The notes under the pieces: generated by a model
Seen by the model: the letters and a program-made list of their open reading frames with translations, nothing else
The model's database searches: none
Told to the model about the DNA's origin: nothing
Assembly: GCF_015070875.1 (NCBI RefSeq)
Contig: NZ_JADDIV010000002.1
Span: forward strand, 496,001-560,000
Origin: Ramlibacter pallidus
GTDB lineage: Bacteria > Pseudomonadota > Gammaproteobacteria > Burkholderiales > Burkholderiaceae_C
Reading direction: 5' to 3'
Length of the DNA: 64,000 bases
Program-made: the position numbers and the translations under genes
In this document: in pieces, positions 36,401 through 44,104 of the stretch
How positions within the stretch are numbered: the first letter of the stretch is position 1
How the letters are laid out: each line of letters begins with the position of its first letter

Positions 36401-36577
36401 ATGGCGATCGCGGTGATCGGCGGCCTCTTCACGTCCACGGTTCTCAGCCTGCTGGTGGTGCCGGTGGTGTTCGAGTACGTGGACGACGTGGAGCACTGGC
36501 TGCGCAAGCAGGGCGGCCGGCTGATGCGCCGCGGCAAGGACAAGCCGGCGCAGGTCAAGGCGGGAACCGCCACCTAG
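33470..36577 (+). CDS. RND multidrug efflux inner-membrane pump (AcrB/HAE-1-like)
   Basis: A 1035-residue proton-driven transporter with the duplicated layout of twelve helices and two large periplasmic loops. Proton-relay acidic pair DD occurs in GILVDDAIVEVEN near residue 400, and the partner Lys in MGIATKNSILLVEYA near 910. The N-terminus (WSIRNPIPAVMLFVLL) and PGAAPSQLETDVARKLE block are normal for the family. GAGGA lies about eight bases before the ATG. Drug, solvent or metal specificity cannot be told from sequence; the lack of heavy-metal-type Met clusters favours organic substrates. The convergent hldC-like gene ends 21 bases away. Confidence 0.95.
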   Translation: MNVSAWSIRNPIPAVMLFVLLTFAGLLSFKAMKVQNFPDIDLPTVMVTAALPGAAPSQLETDVARKLENSIATVQGLKHIYTKVQDGVVTLTAEFRLEKPVQEAVDDVRSAVAKVRSDMPTDLRDPIVSKLELAGQPVLAFTIASRSMDDEALSWFVDNDLSRRLLAVPGVGAVNRVGGVTREIRVAVDPLKLQSLGVTAADISRQLRQVQTESAGGRADLGGGEQPVRTLATVQSAREIAQMEISLPGGRSIRLSDVAEISDTIAEPRAAALLDGKPVVGFEVARSRGESEVAVGAAVQKALAELKVQRPDIELTQAFDFVTPVEEEYESSLKLLYEGAILAVIVVWLFLRDWRATFVSAVALPMSVIPAFIGMYLLGFSINVVTLLALSLVIGILVDDAIVEVENIVRHLRMGKTPYEAAMEAADEIGLAVIATTFTLIAVFLPTAFMSGVAGKFFKQFGWTASLAVFASLVVARVLTPMMAAYLLKPIVTHEADPKWMQLYMKSVNWTMRHRVKTMIFGTLFFIGSVFLIPLLPTGFIPPDDNSQTQVYLELPPGSTLENTKAIAEQARRAVAGVQHVKTVYTTIGGGSAGTDPFASAGAAEARKATLTVLLADRGDRPRKQPIENEIRRALEQLPGVRTKVGLGGSGEKYILVLSGEDPQALQTAALAVDKDLRTIPGLGQIASTASLVRPEIVVRPDFARAADMGVTSSAIAETLRIATAGDYDVALAKLNLSQRQVPIVVKLRDDARRNIEVLERLYVPTASGGTVMLGQVATLELTGGPAVIDRYDRSRNINFEIELSGQALGDVAAAVQQLPAVRNLPPGVKVVEIGDAEVMGELFASFGLAMLTGVLCIYIVLVLLFKDFLHPVTILSALPLSLGGAFVGLLIAQKSFSMPSLIGLIMLMGIATKNSILLVEYAIVARREHGMGRFEALLDACHKRARPIIMTTIAMVAGMLPIAIGWGAADPSFRSPMAIAVIGGLFTSTVLSLLVVPVVFEYVDDVEHWLRKQGGRLMRRGKDKPAQVKAGTAT

Positions 36578-36598
36578 GGCGGCGCCGCCCCCGGCGCT

Positions 36599-37084
36599 TC
36601 AGGCCTGCCTGATGCGCCGGACCAGCTGCGTCGTCGAATAGCCGTCGACGAAGGGAATGGCCAGCGCCCGGCCGCCGTACCCTTCCACCAGGCGCGTCTC
36701 GGCGAGCTTCGCCATGTCGTAGTCGCCGCCCTTCACGTACACCTGCGGCTTCAGTTCGGCCAGCAGTTCCACGGGCGTGTCCTCGTCGAACCAGGTGACC
36801 AGGCTCACGGCTTCGAGCGCGGCGATCACGATGGCGCGGTCCTGCTGCGCGTTCAGGGGCCGGTCCGGGCCCTTGCCCAGGCGCCGCGCGGAGGCATCGG
36901 TGTTAAGCGCCACCACCAGGCTGCCGCCCAGGGCGCGCGCCTGCGCCAGGTAGGTGACGTGGCCGCGGTGGAGCACGTCGAACACGCCGTTGGTGAAGAC
37001 GACGGGGCCGGCCAGCGCCGCCATGCGCGCCGGCGCCTGCTCGCGCGCGACGATCTTGGAGAGGAAATCCGGCGGCGCGCTCAC
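36599..37084 (-). CDS. hldC: D-glycero-beta-D-manno-heptose 1-phosphate adenylyltransferase (stand-alone RfaE2)
   Basis: A 161-residue nucleotidyltransferase equivalent to the C-terminal half of HldE. It makes ADP-heptose for the LPS inner core. Signature motifs: TNGVFDVLHRGHVTYL (31-46, with HxGH at 39-42) and the C-terminal GYSTTQLVRRI. The GTG start at 37084 overlaps the stop of the upstream ferritin-like gene by four bases (GTGA). The kinase half (RfaE1) is not in the window, which is normal for Burkholderiales, where the two activities are separate genes. Confidence 0.93.
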   Translation of the reverse strand: MSAPPDFLSKIVAREQAPARMAALAGPVVFTNGVFDVLHRGHVTYLAQARALGGSLVVALNTDASARRLGKGPDRPLNAQQDRAIVIAALEAVSLVTWFDEDTPVELLAELKPQVYVKGGDYDMAKLAETRLVEGYGGRALAIPFVDGYSTTQLVRRIRQA

Positions 37085-37944
37085 GCCGGGTTGGGCGCGG
37101 CGCCGCCGCCGCTGGCCAGGCTGGCCTGCAGCTCCTTGCGGTAGCGATTGAGCTCCTGCACGCTCTTGAAGCTGCGGTCCATCAGCAGGCTCAGGTTGTG
37201 CAGGATGCGTTCGACGACCTTCGTTTCCCAGACCGCGTCGAACTTGATCTGCGTGTCCAGCCAGTGCTCCAGCCATTCCGGGTTGGGCAGGCGGGACTGG
37301 ATGGTGTCGCGCGGGAACAGGGCCTTGTTCACGTGCAGGTTGGTCGGGTGCAGCGCCTGCGCGGTGCGGCGCGCGCTCGCCATCAGCACGCCCACCTTGG
37401 CGAAGGCGGCCTTGGCCTCGATGCCGAACTTGTTGATCGCGCGCTTCATGTAGCGCAGGTAGGCGCCGCCGTGGCGGGCCTCGTCCTGGCTGAGGGTCTG
37501 GTAGATGTGCTTGATGACCGGCTCGGTGTGCCACTCGGACGCGCGGCGGTACCAGTGGTTCAGGCGGATCTCGCCGCAGAAGTGCAGCATGAGCGTCTCG
37601 AGCGGGGGCGCCGTCTCGAACTCGAAGCGGACCTCGTGCAGTTCCTCCTCGGTCGGCACCAGGTCCGGACGGAAGCGCTTCAGGTATTCGATGAGGACGA
37701 GGGAGTGCTTCTGCTCCTCGAAGAACCAGATCGACATGAAGGCCGAGAAGTCGCTGTCATGCTTGTTGTCCCGCAGGAACATCTCGGTGGCGGGCAGCGC
37801 GGACCACTCGGTGATCGCGTTCATCTTGATGGTCTGCGCCTGCTCCTCGGTGAGCAGCGAGGCGTCGAACTGGTCCCACGGGATGTCCTTGTCCATGTCC
37901 CAGCGGACGGATTCGAGCTGCTTGAAGAGTTCCGGATACAACAT
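37081..37944 (-). CDS. Ferritin-like di-iron protein (acyl-ACP desaturase-like)
   Basis: A 287-residue soluble, helical protein. It has the ligand pattern of ferritin-like di-iron oxidoreductases: Glu46, Glu77-x-x-His80 (FFEEQKH), Glu125 (CGEIRLNH) and Glu155-x-x-His158 (DEARHGG). The spacing resembles plant-type acyl-ACP desaturases, so oxygen-dependent chemistry on an acyl chain or related substrate is plausible, but a desaturase role is unproven. It is translationally coupled to the heptose adenylyltransferase gene (GTGA overlap), hinting at a link with envelope lipid or LPS modification. Confidence 0.8.
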   Translation of the reverse strand: MLYPELFKQLESVRWDMDKDIPWDQFDASLLTEEQAQTIKMNAITEWSALPATEMFLRDNKHDSDFSAFMSIWFFEEQKHSLVLIEYLKRFRPDLVPTEEELHEVRFEFETAPPLETLMLHFCGEIRLNHWYRRASEWHTEPVIKHIYQTLSQDEARHGGAYLRYMKRAINKFGIEAKAAFAKVGVLMASARRTAQALHPTNLHVNKALFPRDTIQSRLPNPEWLEHWLDTQIKFDAVWETKVVERILHNLSLLMDRSFKSVQELNRYRKELQASLASGGGAAPNPA

Positions 37945-38064
37945 GGCGGGCTTTCGTGTAACCGTTGATTTTAGGTGCTCGCCGCGTCAGGTGGATGACA
38001 GCCGGGCAGCTTCCGCCGCGCGGTAGGGCCTTGGCCGTGGACAGCGCGCCGGCGCGGGGCCATC

Positions 38065-38631
38065 ATGGCCCCCATGCTCCGCTCCCTCCTCCTGCTGGCC
38101 CTGGCCTGGCCCGCCGCGGCTCCCGCACAGGCGCCGGCCGCGCCTGCGGCCTGCCCGGCCGTGCTGCAGCACACCTTCGCCCGGCTGCAGGACGAGAAGC
38201 CCCAGCCGCTGTGCCAGTACGCCGGCCGCGTGCTGCTGGTGGTGAACACCGCCAGCTTCTGCGGCTTCACCCACCAGTACCAGGGGCTGGAGGCGCTGCA
38301 CGCCAGGTACCGCGACCGTGGCCTGGTGGTGCTGGGCTTCCCCTCCAACGACTTCGCGCAGGAGAAGGGCAGCAACAAGGAGATCGCGGAGTTCTGCGAG
38401 AACACCTTCGGGGTCAGGTTCCCCATGTTCGGCAAGAGCGCGGTCCGCGGGGCGGACGCCAACCCGCTGTTCCGCCAGCTCGCCGCTCAGACCGGGCAGG
38501 CGCCGACCTGGAACTTCCACAAGTACCTGATCGGCCGGGACGGCAGGGTGGTCGCGCACTGGGGCAGCCGGACCGCGCCGGACAACGCGCAGCTGCTGCA
38601 GGCCGTGGAAAAGCAGCTGGCCGCGCGCTAG
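38065..38631 (+). CDS. Secreted glutathione-peroxidase-family thiol peroxidase
   Basis: A 188-residue protein with an N-terminal signal peptide (residues 4-22, cleavage likely near AQA), so it acts in the periplasm. The catalytic Cys66 lies in NTASFCGFT and the Trp of the tetrad in WNFHKYLI (Trp149). Where most family members read FPCNQF, this one reads FPSNDF, so Asp96 occupies the position of the usual catalytic Gln. Cys rather than selenocysteine implies thioredoxin-like or other thiol reductants. The start could be 38065 or 38074 (MLRSLLL). It stands alone, divergent from the ferritin-like gene. Confidence 0.88.
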   Translation: MAPMLRSLLLLALAWPAAAPAQAPAAPAACPAVLQHTFARLQDEKPQPLCQYAGRVLLVVNTASFCGFTHQYQGLEALHARYRDRGLVVLGFPSNDFAQEKGSNKEIAEFCENTFGVRFPMFGKSAVRGADANPLFRQLAAQTGQAPTWNFHKYLIGRDGRVVAHWGSRTAPDNAQLLQAVEKQLAAR

Positions 38632-38851
38632 CGGGTCACAAAAATTTACCTCCCCGCGCGCCACGGCCGGGGAACCGCAGCGCCGGCGGCGGAGTCCATC
38701 ACCGCACGAGGCAGGACTCCATTGTTCCTTTTGCAGCTGCGAAGCCGTCCGGTGCCAAGGTTCCGGATCGCAATCCCGAGACGACTCTTCTCCTCCTCCC
38801 TCCCTCCCTCCTTCGTCCAGGGGCGCTTCGCAGCGTTTTTCTTCTCCAGCG

Positions 38852-38878
38852 AAAACGGCGGCCCTCGGCCGCCGTTTT
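38852..38878 (-). terminator. Perfect terminator hairpin after the GST gene
   Basis: AAAACGGCGGCC-CTC-GGCCGCCGTTTT, a 12-pair stem with a three-base loop whose T and A ends suit termination in either direction. It lies 19 bases past the GST stop and most probably serves that gene; it could also stop transcripts from the peroxidase gene. Confidence 0.8.
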
Positions 38879-38896
38879 GCCTTGGATGCACGCGCT

Positions 38897-39511
38897 TCAG
38901 GAAGGCATGGTCTCGGCGAAGCTCGGACGCTGCACCAGCTTCTCGTACAGCTTGGCGAGGTTGGGGTAGGGCGAGCGCCAGTCGATGTCCTTGAAGCGGA
39001 ACTCGAGGTAGCCCAGCGCGCAGCCGACCGCGATGTCGGCCAGGCTCAGGTAGATGCCGGCGCAGAAGGGCTTGTCGCCCAGGCCCTGGCTCATCGCCTT
39101 CAGGCTTGACTGGGTCTTGGCCAGCTGCCGCTCGATCCAGGCGTCGCTGCGCTGCTCCTTCGTGCGGCCCGACCAGTGCGCCTCCAGGCGGGCGGAGACC
39201 AGGGCGTCCAGCACGCCGTCGGCCAGTGCCTCCCAGGTCTTCACCTCGGCGCGCTCGCGGCCGACCGCGGGAATCAGCTTGCCCACCGGCGAGAGGGTGT
39301 CCAGGTATTCCACGATCACGCGCGAATCGAACAGCGCCTCGCCGCCTTCCATCACCAGGCACGGCACCTTGCCGAGCGGGTTGGAATGCATGATCGCCGT
39401 GTCCGCGGACCACACGTCCTCCTCGACGAACTGGTAGTCCAGCTTCTTCTCGGCCATCACGACGCGCACCTTGCGCACGTAGGGGCTGGAGAGCGATCCG
39501 ATCAACTTCAT
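38897..39511 (-). CDS. Glutathione S-transferase family protein
   Basis: A 204-residue GST with an N-terminal thioredoxin-like domain (residues 1-80; SLSSPYVRKVRVVMAEKKLDY with Ser8/Ser9 as candidate catalytic residues, NPLGKVPCLV and the DSRVIVEYLD glutathione-binding block) and an all-helical C-terminal domain containing SLADIAVGCALGYLEFR. The substrate is unknown. It is divergent from purB. A TAGAAT -10-like box on the minus strand (39556-39551) would give a leader of about 33 bases. Confidence 0.92.
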   Translation of the reverse strand: MKLIGSLSSPYVRKVRVVMAEKKLDYQFVEEDVWSADTAIMHSNPLGKVPCLVMEGGEALFDSRVIVEYLDTLSPVGKLIPAVGRERAEVKTWEALADGVLDALVSARLEAHWSGRTKEQRSDAWIERQLAKTQSSLKAMSQGLGDKPFCAGIYLSLADIAVGCALGYLEFRFKDIDWRSPYPNLAKLYEKLVQRPSFAETMPS

Positions 39512-39557
39512 GGGTGGCCTGCTGTTCGAGTTCTTGGGAGGTTCGGTTTCATTCTAG

Positions 39558-41021
<1,464 letters not shown>

Positions 41022-41032
41022 CCGGACCGACC

Positions 41033-41605
41033 TTGGCCCTCAAATCCACCATCTTCAAGGCGCAGGTCGCCGTGGCCGACATCGACCACGGCTACTACGC
41101 CGACCACGCGCTGACGCTCGCGCGCCACCCCAGCGAGACCGACGAGCGCATGATGGTGCGACTGGCGGCGCTGGCCTTCCACGCGCACGAACTGCAGACG
41201 GTCTGCGGCGGCGACGGCACCCTCGCCTTCGGCATGGGCCTGAGCAACCCGGACGACCCGGACGTCTGGCTGCGCGACTTCACCGGCCGCACGCGCCGCT
41301 GGATCGAGGTCGGCCAGCCCGACGACGCCGCGATCACCAAGGCCTGCCGCCAGGCCGACCAGGTGGCGGTGTACGCCTTCCACCACGCCGCGGAGGTCTG
41401 GTGGAAAGGCATCGAGACCAAGCTCACGCGCCTGGCGAACCTGTCGGTGTACCGCGTGCCGGCCGAAGCCTCGCAGTCGCTCGCCGCGCTGGCGCAGCGC
41501 TCCATGCAGCTGCAGGCCACGCTGCAGGAAGGCGTGCTGATGCTGGGCGACGGCGCGCGCAGCGTCGACATCGAGCCGGTGCGCTGGAAGGGCCCGGCCG
41601 CCTAG
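41033..41605 (+). CDS. YaeQ family protein
   Basis: A 190-residue protein of the YaeQ family, which has a PD-(D/E)XK-nuclease-like fold and unknown activity. The frame stays open far upstream, so the start is judged by homology: TTG at 41033 gives MALKSTIFKAQVAVADIDHGYY after initiator decoding, matching the family start. No ATG exists nearby in this frame. A conserved ETDERMMVRLAALAFHA block lies near residue 36, and IEVGQPDDAAITKACRQADQV near 85 in two halves. It is probably co-transcribed with purB. Its TAG stop shares a CTAG palindrome with the stop of the gene on the other strand. Confidence 0.85.
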   Translation: MALKSTIFKAQVAVADIDHGYYADHALTLARHPSETDERMMVRLAALAFHAHELQTVCGGDGTLAFGMGLSNPDDPDVWLRDFTGRTRRWIEVGQPDDAAITKACRQADQVAVYAFHHAAEVWWKGIETKLTRLANLSVYRVPAEASQSLAALAQRSMQLQATLQEGVLMLGDGARSVDIEPVRWKGPAA

Positions 41606-41901
41606 GGCATCGGCCGGCCGCAGTTCCAGCAGGACTCGAAGCCGCCTTCCACCAGCTCGCCGCAGGCGCAGTGCCAGCGCCGCTGCGGCAGGGCCTGCAG
41701 TTCGTCCAGCAGCGCGCGCGCCGCGCCTTCCTGCTCGTCGTGCGTGATCCAGACCTCCGGCAGGCACTGGTCGGGCGGGATCTCGCCGGCCACGCTGGAG
41801 AGGTACTGGCGCTGCACGCTCGCCGCGATGCCGGCCTCCTGCAGCATGTCGGCCCAGAGCGATGCGATCGCGGCGTTGGGGGCCCGGGCGATGCGCCGCA
41901 C
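41602..41901 (-). CDS. DUF2007-like protein with C-terminal zinc ribbon
   Basis: A 99-residue protein with two parts. The N-terminal 70 residues resemble the small DUF2007 (PII-like, putative signal-transducing) domain: RIARAPNAAIASLWADMLQEAGI... ending EAARALLDELQ-like helices. The C-terminal 25 residues form a short zinc ribbon, with cysteine pairs CAC and CWNC (WHCACGELVEGGFESCWNCG). The GTG start at 41901 overlaps the stop of the preceding gene by one base (TAGTG). The role is unknown; family assignment is from memory of the pattern. Confidence 0.72.
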   Translation of the reverse strand: MRRIARAPNAAIASLWADMLQEAGIAASVQRQYLSSVAGEIPPDQCLPEVWITHDEQEGAARALLDELQALPQRRWHCACGELVEGGFESCWNCGRPMP

Positions 41902-42299
41902 TAGGAACGCTCGGCGTACCGGTTGAAGCGCCAGGCGTCGCCCTGCAGGGTGATGCGGCGCCACACCGTGCGCTTCTCGGCGGGCGACATCTCGGTCCAG
42001 CGCTGGACCTCCTCGAAGCTGCGGCCGCAGCCCTTGCACTCGGCGTCGCCCTGGCTGGTGGAGCAGATCGCGATGCAGGGGGTGTCCGGCTGCGTGTCGT
42101 ACCAGGCCTTCCAGGCGGCATAAGCCTTGGGCGGGAACGTCGACTCGTCCGCTTCGTCCTCGCGGTAGTACACCATCAGCGCATACACCTCGGCCAAGGC
42201 GCGCAGCTCGGGCGCCAGCGTCACGCCGTCCGGCGAGGGCTTCTTCTCGCGCCAGTGGTTGATGGCGGCTTCGATGTCGGTGATGTGGATGCCGGCCAT
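41901..42299 (-). CDS. DUF3717-DUF1289 fusion protein
   Basis: A 132-residue protein that appears to join two small families. Residues 1-65 (IHITDIEAAINHWREKKPS ... LAEVYALMVYY) resemble DUF3717. Residues 72-125 are a DUF1289 domain with the typical cysteine pattern TPCIAICSTSQGDAECKGCGR, then EVQRWTEMSPAEKRTVWRR. DUF1289 proteins are small, probably metal-binding, and functionally uncharacterised. It is followed directly by the DUF2007-like gene with overlapping codons, so both are one unit. It is divergent from the riboswitch-controlled terC gene. Confidence 0.82.
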   Translation of the reverse strand: MAGIHITDIEAAINHWREKKPSPDGVTLAPELRALAEVYALMVYYREDEADESTFPPKAYAAWKAWYDTQPDTPCIAICSTSQGDAECKGCGRSFEEVQRWTEMSPAEKRTVWRRITLQGDAWRFNRYAERS

Positions 42300-42362
42300 G
42301 GGAGGGGAGAGCTCGGCGGGCCATGATAGCGCCGGGCGCCTGCCCGCGCGGCCGCGTTGTGG

Positions 42363-42368
42363 TGTAAT
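42363..42368 (+). promoter_or_regulatory. Candidate -10 box of the riboswitch leader
   Basis: TGTAAT (five of six consensus) ends seven bases before the first paired base of the yybP-ykoY element, placing the transcription start at its 5' edge. The -35 region is not convincing. Confidence 0.4.
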
Positions 42369-42375
42369 CCGCTCC

Positions 42376-42521
42376 GCGAAGGGGAGTAGCTCCCATTCGG
42401 CCGGCCGTCAATACGAAGCTCGCGCTTCCGGCTCGCCGGGCCCGCCGCGTGCGGGCCGAGCAAGACCTTCGAAACGGGCCCGGGTGCCCGGCTTCGAAGC
42501 GCACCTTTCGTCTTCCCCGCG
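42376..42521 (+). promoter_or_regulatory. yybP-ykoY manganese riboswitch
   Basis: The leader of the terC gene opens with the conserved GCGAAGGGGAGTAGCTCCC core. It closes with CTTCCCCGC at 42512-42520, which pairs back to the opening strand (P1: GCG/CGC, GGG/CCC). Between them lie the second conserved loop ACCTTCGAAACGGG and several stems. This element binds Mn(II) and typically activates expression of TerC/Alx- or MntP-type exporters, exactly the gene class 50 bases downstream. GGAG stands about seven bases before the ATG at 42571 and could be the switched ribosome site. Confidence 0.88.
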
Positions 42522-42570
42522 ACTTCGCTGCCGGCTGCCCGGGTGGATCCACACCCTTTCGGAGTTGCTC

Positions 42571-43278
42571 ATGGAGTTCATGTCCACCGCCTGGTGGTCG
42601 GCCCTGCTGGCCATCATCCTCATCGACCTGGTGCTCGCCGGCGACAACGCGATCGTGATCGCGCTCGCCGCCCGCAACCTGCCGCCCCACCTGAAGAACA
42701 AGGCCATCGTCTGGGGCACCGTCGGCGCGATCGCCGTCCGGTCGGTGATGACACTGGGCGTGGTCTGGCTGCTGAAGGTCCCGGGCCTCATGGCGGTCGG
42801 CGGCCTCGGCCTGCTGTGGGTCGCCTACAAGCTGCTGGCCGACGACGGCGGCGGCGACGAGCACGGCCCGGCCGCCACCACCTTCTGGGGCGCGATGAAG
42901 ACCATCATCGTCGCCGACGCGCTGATGGGCGTGGACAACGTGCTCGGCGTCGCCGGCGCCGCGCACGGCTCCATGGACCTCGTGGTCATCGGCCTGCTGA
43001 TCAGCGTGCCCATCGTCGTGTTCGGCAGCAAGGTCGTGCTGACGCTGGTGGAGCGCTTCCCCGTCATCATCCAGCTCGGCTCCGCCGTGCTGGCGTTCAC
43101 CGCGGCCAAGATGATCATCGGGGAACCTTTGCTCGATGGCGTATTCGATCCGCAGGGTGCGGTGCACACGGCGGCGCGCTGGGGCACGTATGCGGCCTGC
43201 GTGGCCGGCGTGCTCGCCGCGGGCTGGCTGGCCGGCCGTTCGGCGGCCCGCCGGTCGGCCGCCGCCGACGCCGCCTGA
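42571..43278 (+). CDS. TerC family membrane protein, manganese exporter candidate
   Basis: A 235-residue protein with about seven helices. Two acidic motifs define the family: DLVLAGDNAIVIALA (residues 20-34) and DALMGVDNVLGVAGAA (near 115-130), whose Asp residues line the ion path. Control by a yybP-ykoY riboswitch argues for Mn(II) efflux, as shown for related Alx/TerC proteins. A second family member is at 61414-62127 in this window without such a leader. The next gene starts 25 bases downstream. Confidence 0.92.
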   Translation: MEFMSTAWWSALLAIILIDLVLAGDNAIVIALAARNLPPHLKNKAIVWGTVGAIAVRSVMTLGVVWLLKVPGLMAVGGLGLLWVAYKLLADDGGGDEHGPAATTFWGAMKTIIVADALMGVDNVLGVAGAAHGSMDLVVIGLLISVPIVVFGSKVVLTLVERFPVIIQLGSAVLAFTAAKMIIGEPLLDGVFDPQGAVHTAARWGTYAACVAGVLAAGWLAGRSAARRSAAADAA

Positions 43279-43303
43279 CGCGCGCACCCGCAAGGAGCTT
43301 CGC

Positions 43304-43708
43304 ATGGACAAGGTCATCGTGTACCTGGACGACCCGGCCTACGCCAGCCAGCGCATGCCGCCGGTCGGCGGCGCCCCCACGCACTGGGTGCTGGTCGCCT
43401 GCGCCCCGCGCATGACGCATCGCATCAGCAAGTGGGTGAGCCACTCCGCGCGCGAGAACTGGCGGGCCAAGTGGGCGGACCGGCTGTTCGGCGAGGTGGT
43501 GCCGCCCCTGCGCGCGCGCGGCGACGACGTGACCCCGGTGCTGGCCCGCGGGCCGCTGCCGGAGCTCACGCGCAGCCTCATGGCCGAACACGGCACGGCG
43601 CGCGTCATCGACGTGCGGCGGCCGAAGACCCACGACGGCACGGACGGACGGCGTGCCGCGCCGGGGCTGTTCGGCGTCGGCGCGCTGCTGCTGCTGGCAC
43701 TGGACTAG
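43304..43708 (+). CDS. Conserved-looking hypothetical protein
   Basis: A 134-residue protein that I cannot assign. The ribosome site AAGGAG (43291-43296) and a start 25 bases after terC make it a likely co-transcribed real gene. It opens with MDKVIVYLDDPAYASQ, has a LVACAPRMTHRISKWVSH central segment, an LPELTRSLMAEHG helix, and a C-terminal hydrophobic tail (GLFGVGALLLLALD), which may insert in or touch the membrane. Codon use matches its neighbours. The beta-strand/helix alternation hints at a Rossmann-like or stress-protein-like fold, which is only a guess. Confidence 0.75.
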   Translation: MDKVIVYLDDPAYASQRMPPVGGAPTHWVLVACAPRMTHRISKWVSHSARENWRAKWADRLFGEVVPPLRARGDDVTPVLARGPLPELTRSLMAEHGTARVIDVRRPKTHDGTDGRRAAPGLFGVGALLLLALD

Positions 43709-43735
43709 CGGCCGGCCCGGGCGGGACCCGGGTGC

Positions 43736-43741
43736 TATCCT
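43736..43741 (+). promoter_or_regulatory. Candidate -10 box before the holin-like gene
   Basis: TATCCT ends six bases before the ATG at 43748; if used, the transcript would be leaderless. No ribosome site is visible in that gap. Confidence 0.3.
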
Positions 43742-43747
43742 CCCGCC

Positions 43748-44104
43748 ATGCTGAAGCTCATCGTCAAGTGGCTGCTCAGCGCCGCCGCGCTGCTTTTCGT
43801 CGCCTACGTCTACAGCGGCGTGCAGGTCACCAGTTTCACCGCCGCGATGCTGGCGGCGCTGGTGATCGGGCTGCTCAACACGGTGGTGCGGCCGGTGCTC
43901 GTGGTCCTCACCCTGCCGGTGACGGTGCTCACGCTGGGCCTGTTCCTCTTCGTCATCAACGCCCTGGTGTTCTGGGCGGCCGCCGGCGTGCTGGACGGCT
44001 TCCAGGTGCGCGGCTTCTGGGCCGCCCTGATCGGCTCGCTGATCTACACCGTGGTCGGCGTGGTCATCGAATCAGCGCTCGAGCGCCTGTTCGCGAAGAA
44101 GTGA
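43748..44104 (+). CDS. Four-helix membrane protein, phage_holin_4-like family
   Basis: A 118-residue protein with four hydrophobic helices and the NTVVRPVLVVLTLPVTVLTLG core that defines the chromosomal holin-superfamily-IV group (often labelled YvlD-like). These are not phage lysis proteins; a role in membrane stress is suspected but unproven. Its last 33 bases overlap the end of the convergent BepA-like protease gene. Confidence 0.87.
   Translation: MLKLIVKWLLSAAALLFVAYVYSGVQVTSFTAAMLAALVIGLLNTVVRPVLVVLTLPVTVLTLGLFLFVINALVFWAAAGVLDGFQVRGFWAALIGSLIYTVVGVVIESALERLFAKK

Noticed and set aside
36578-36598. GGCGGCGCCGCC palindrome between the RND pump gene and hldC
   Set aside because: It has no loop and no T-run; such GC palindromes are expected by chance at this base composition.
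43748-44104. Possible prophage remnant suggested by the holin-like protein
   Set aside because: No integrase, lysin or structural phage gene is near. This membrane family is a common chromosomal one.
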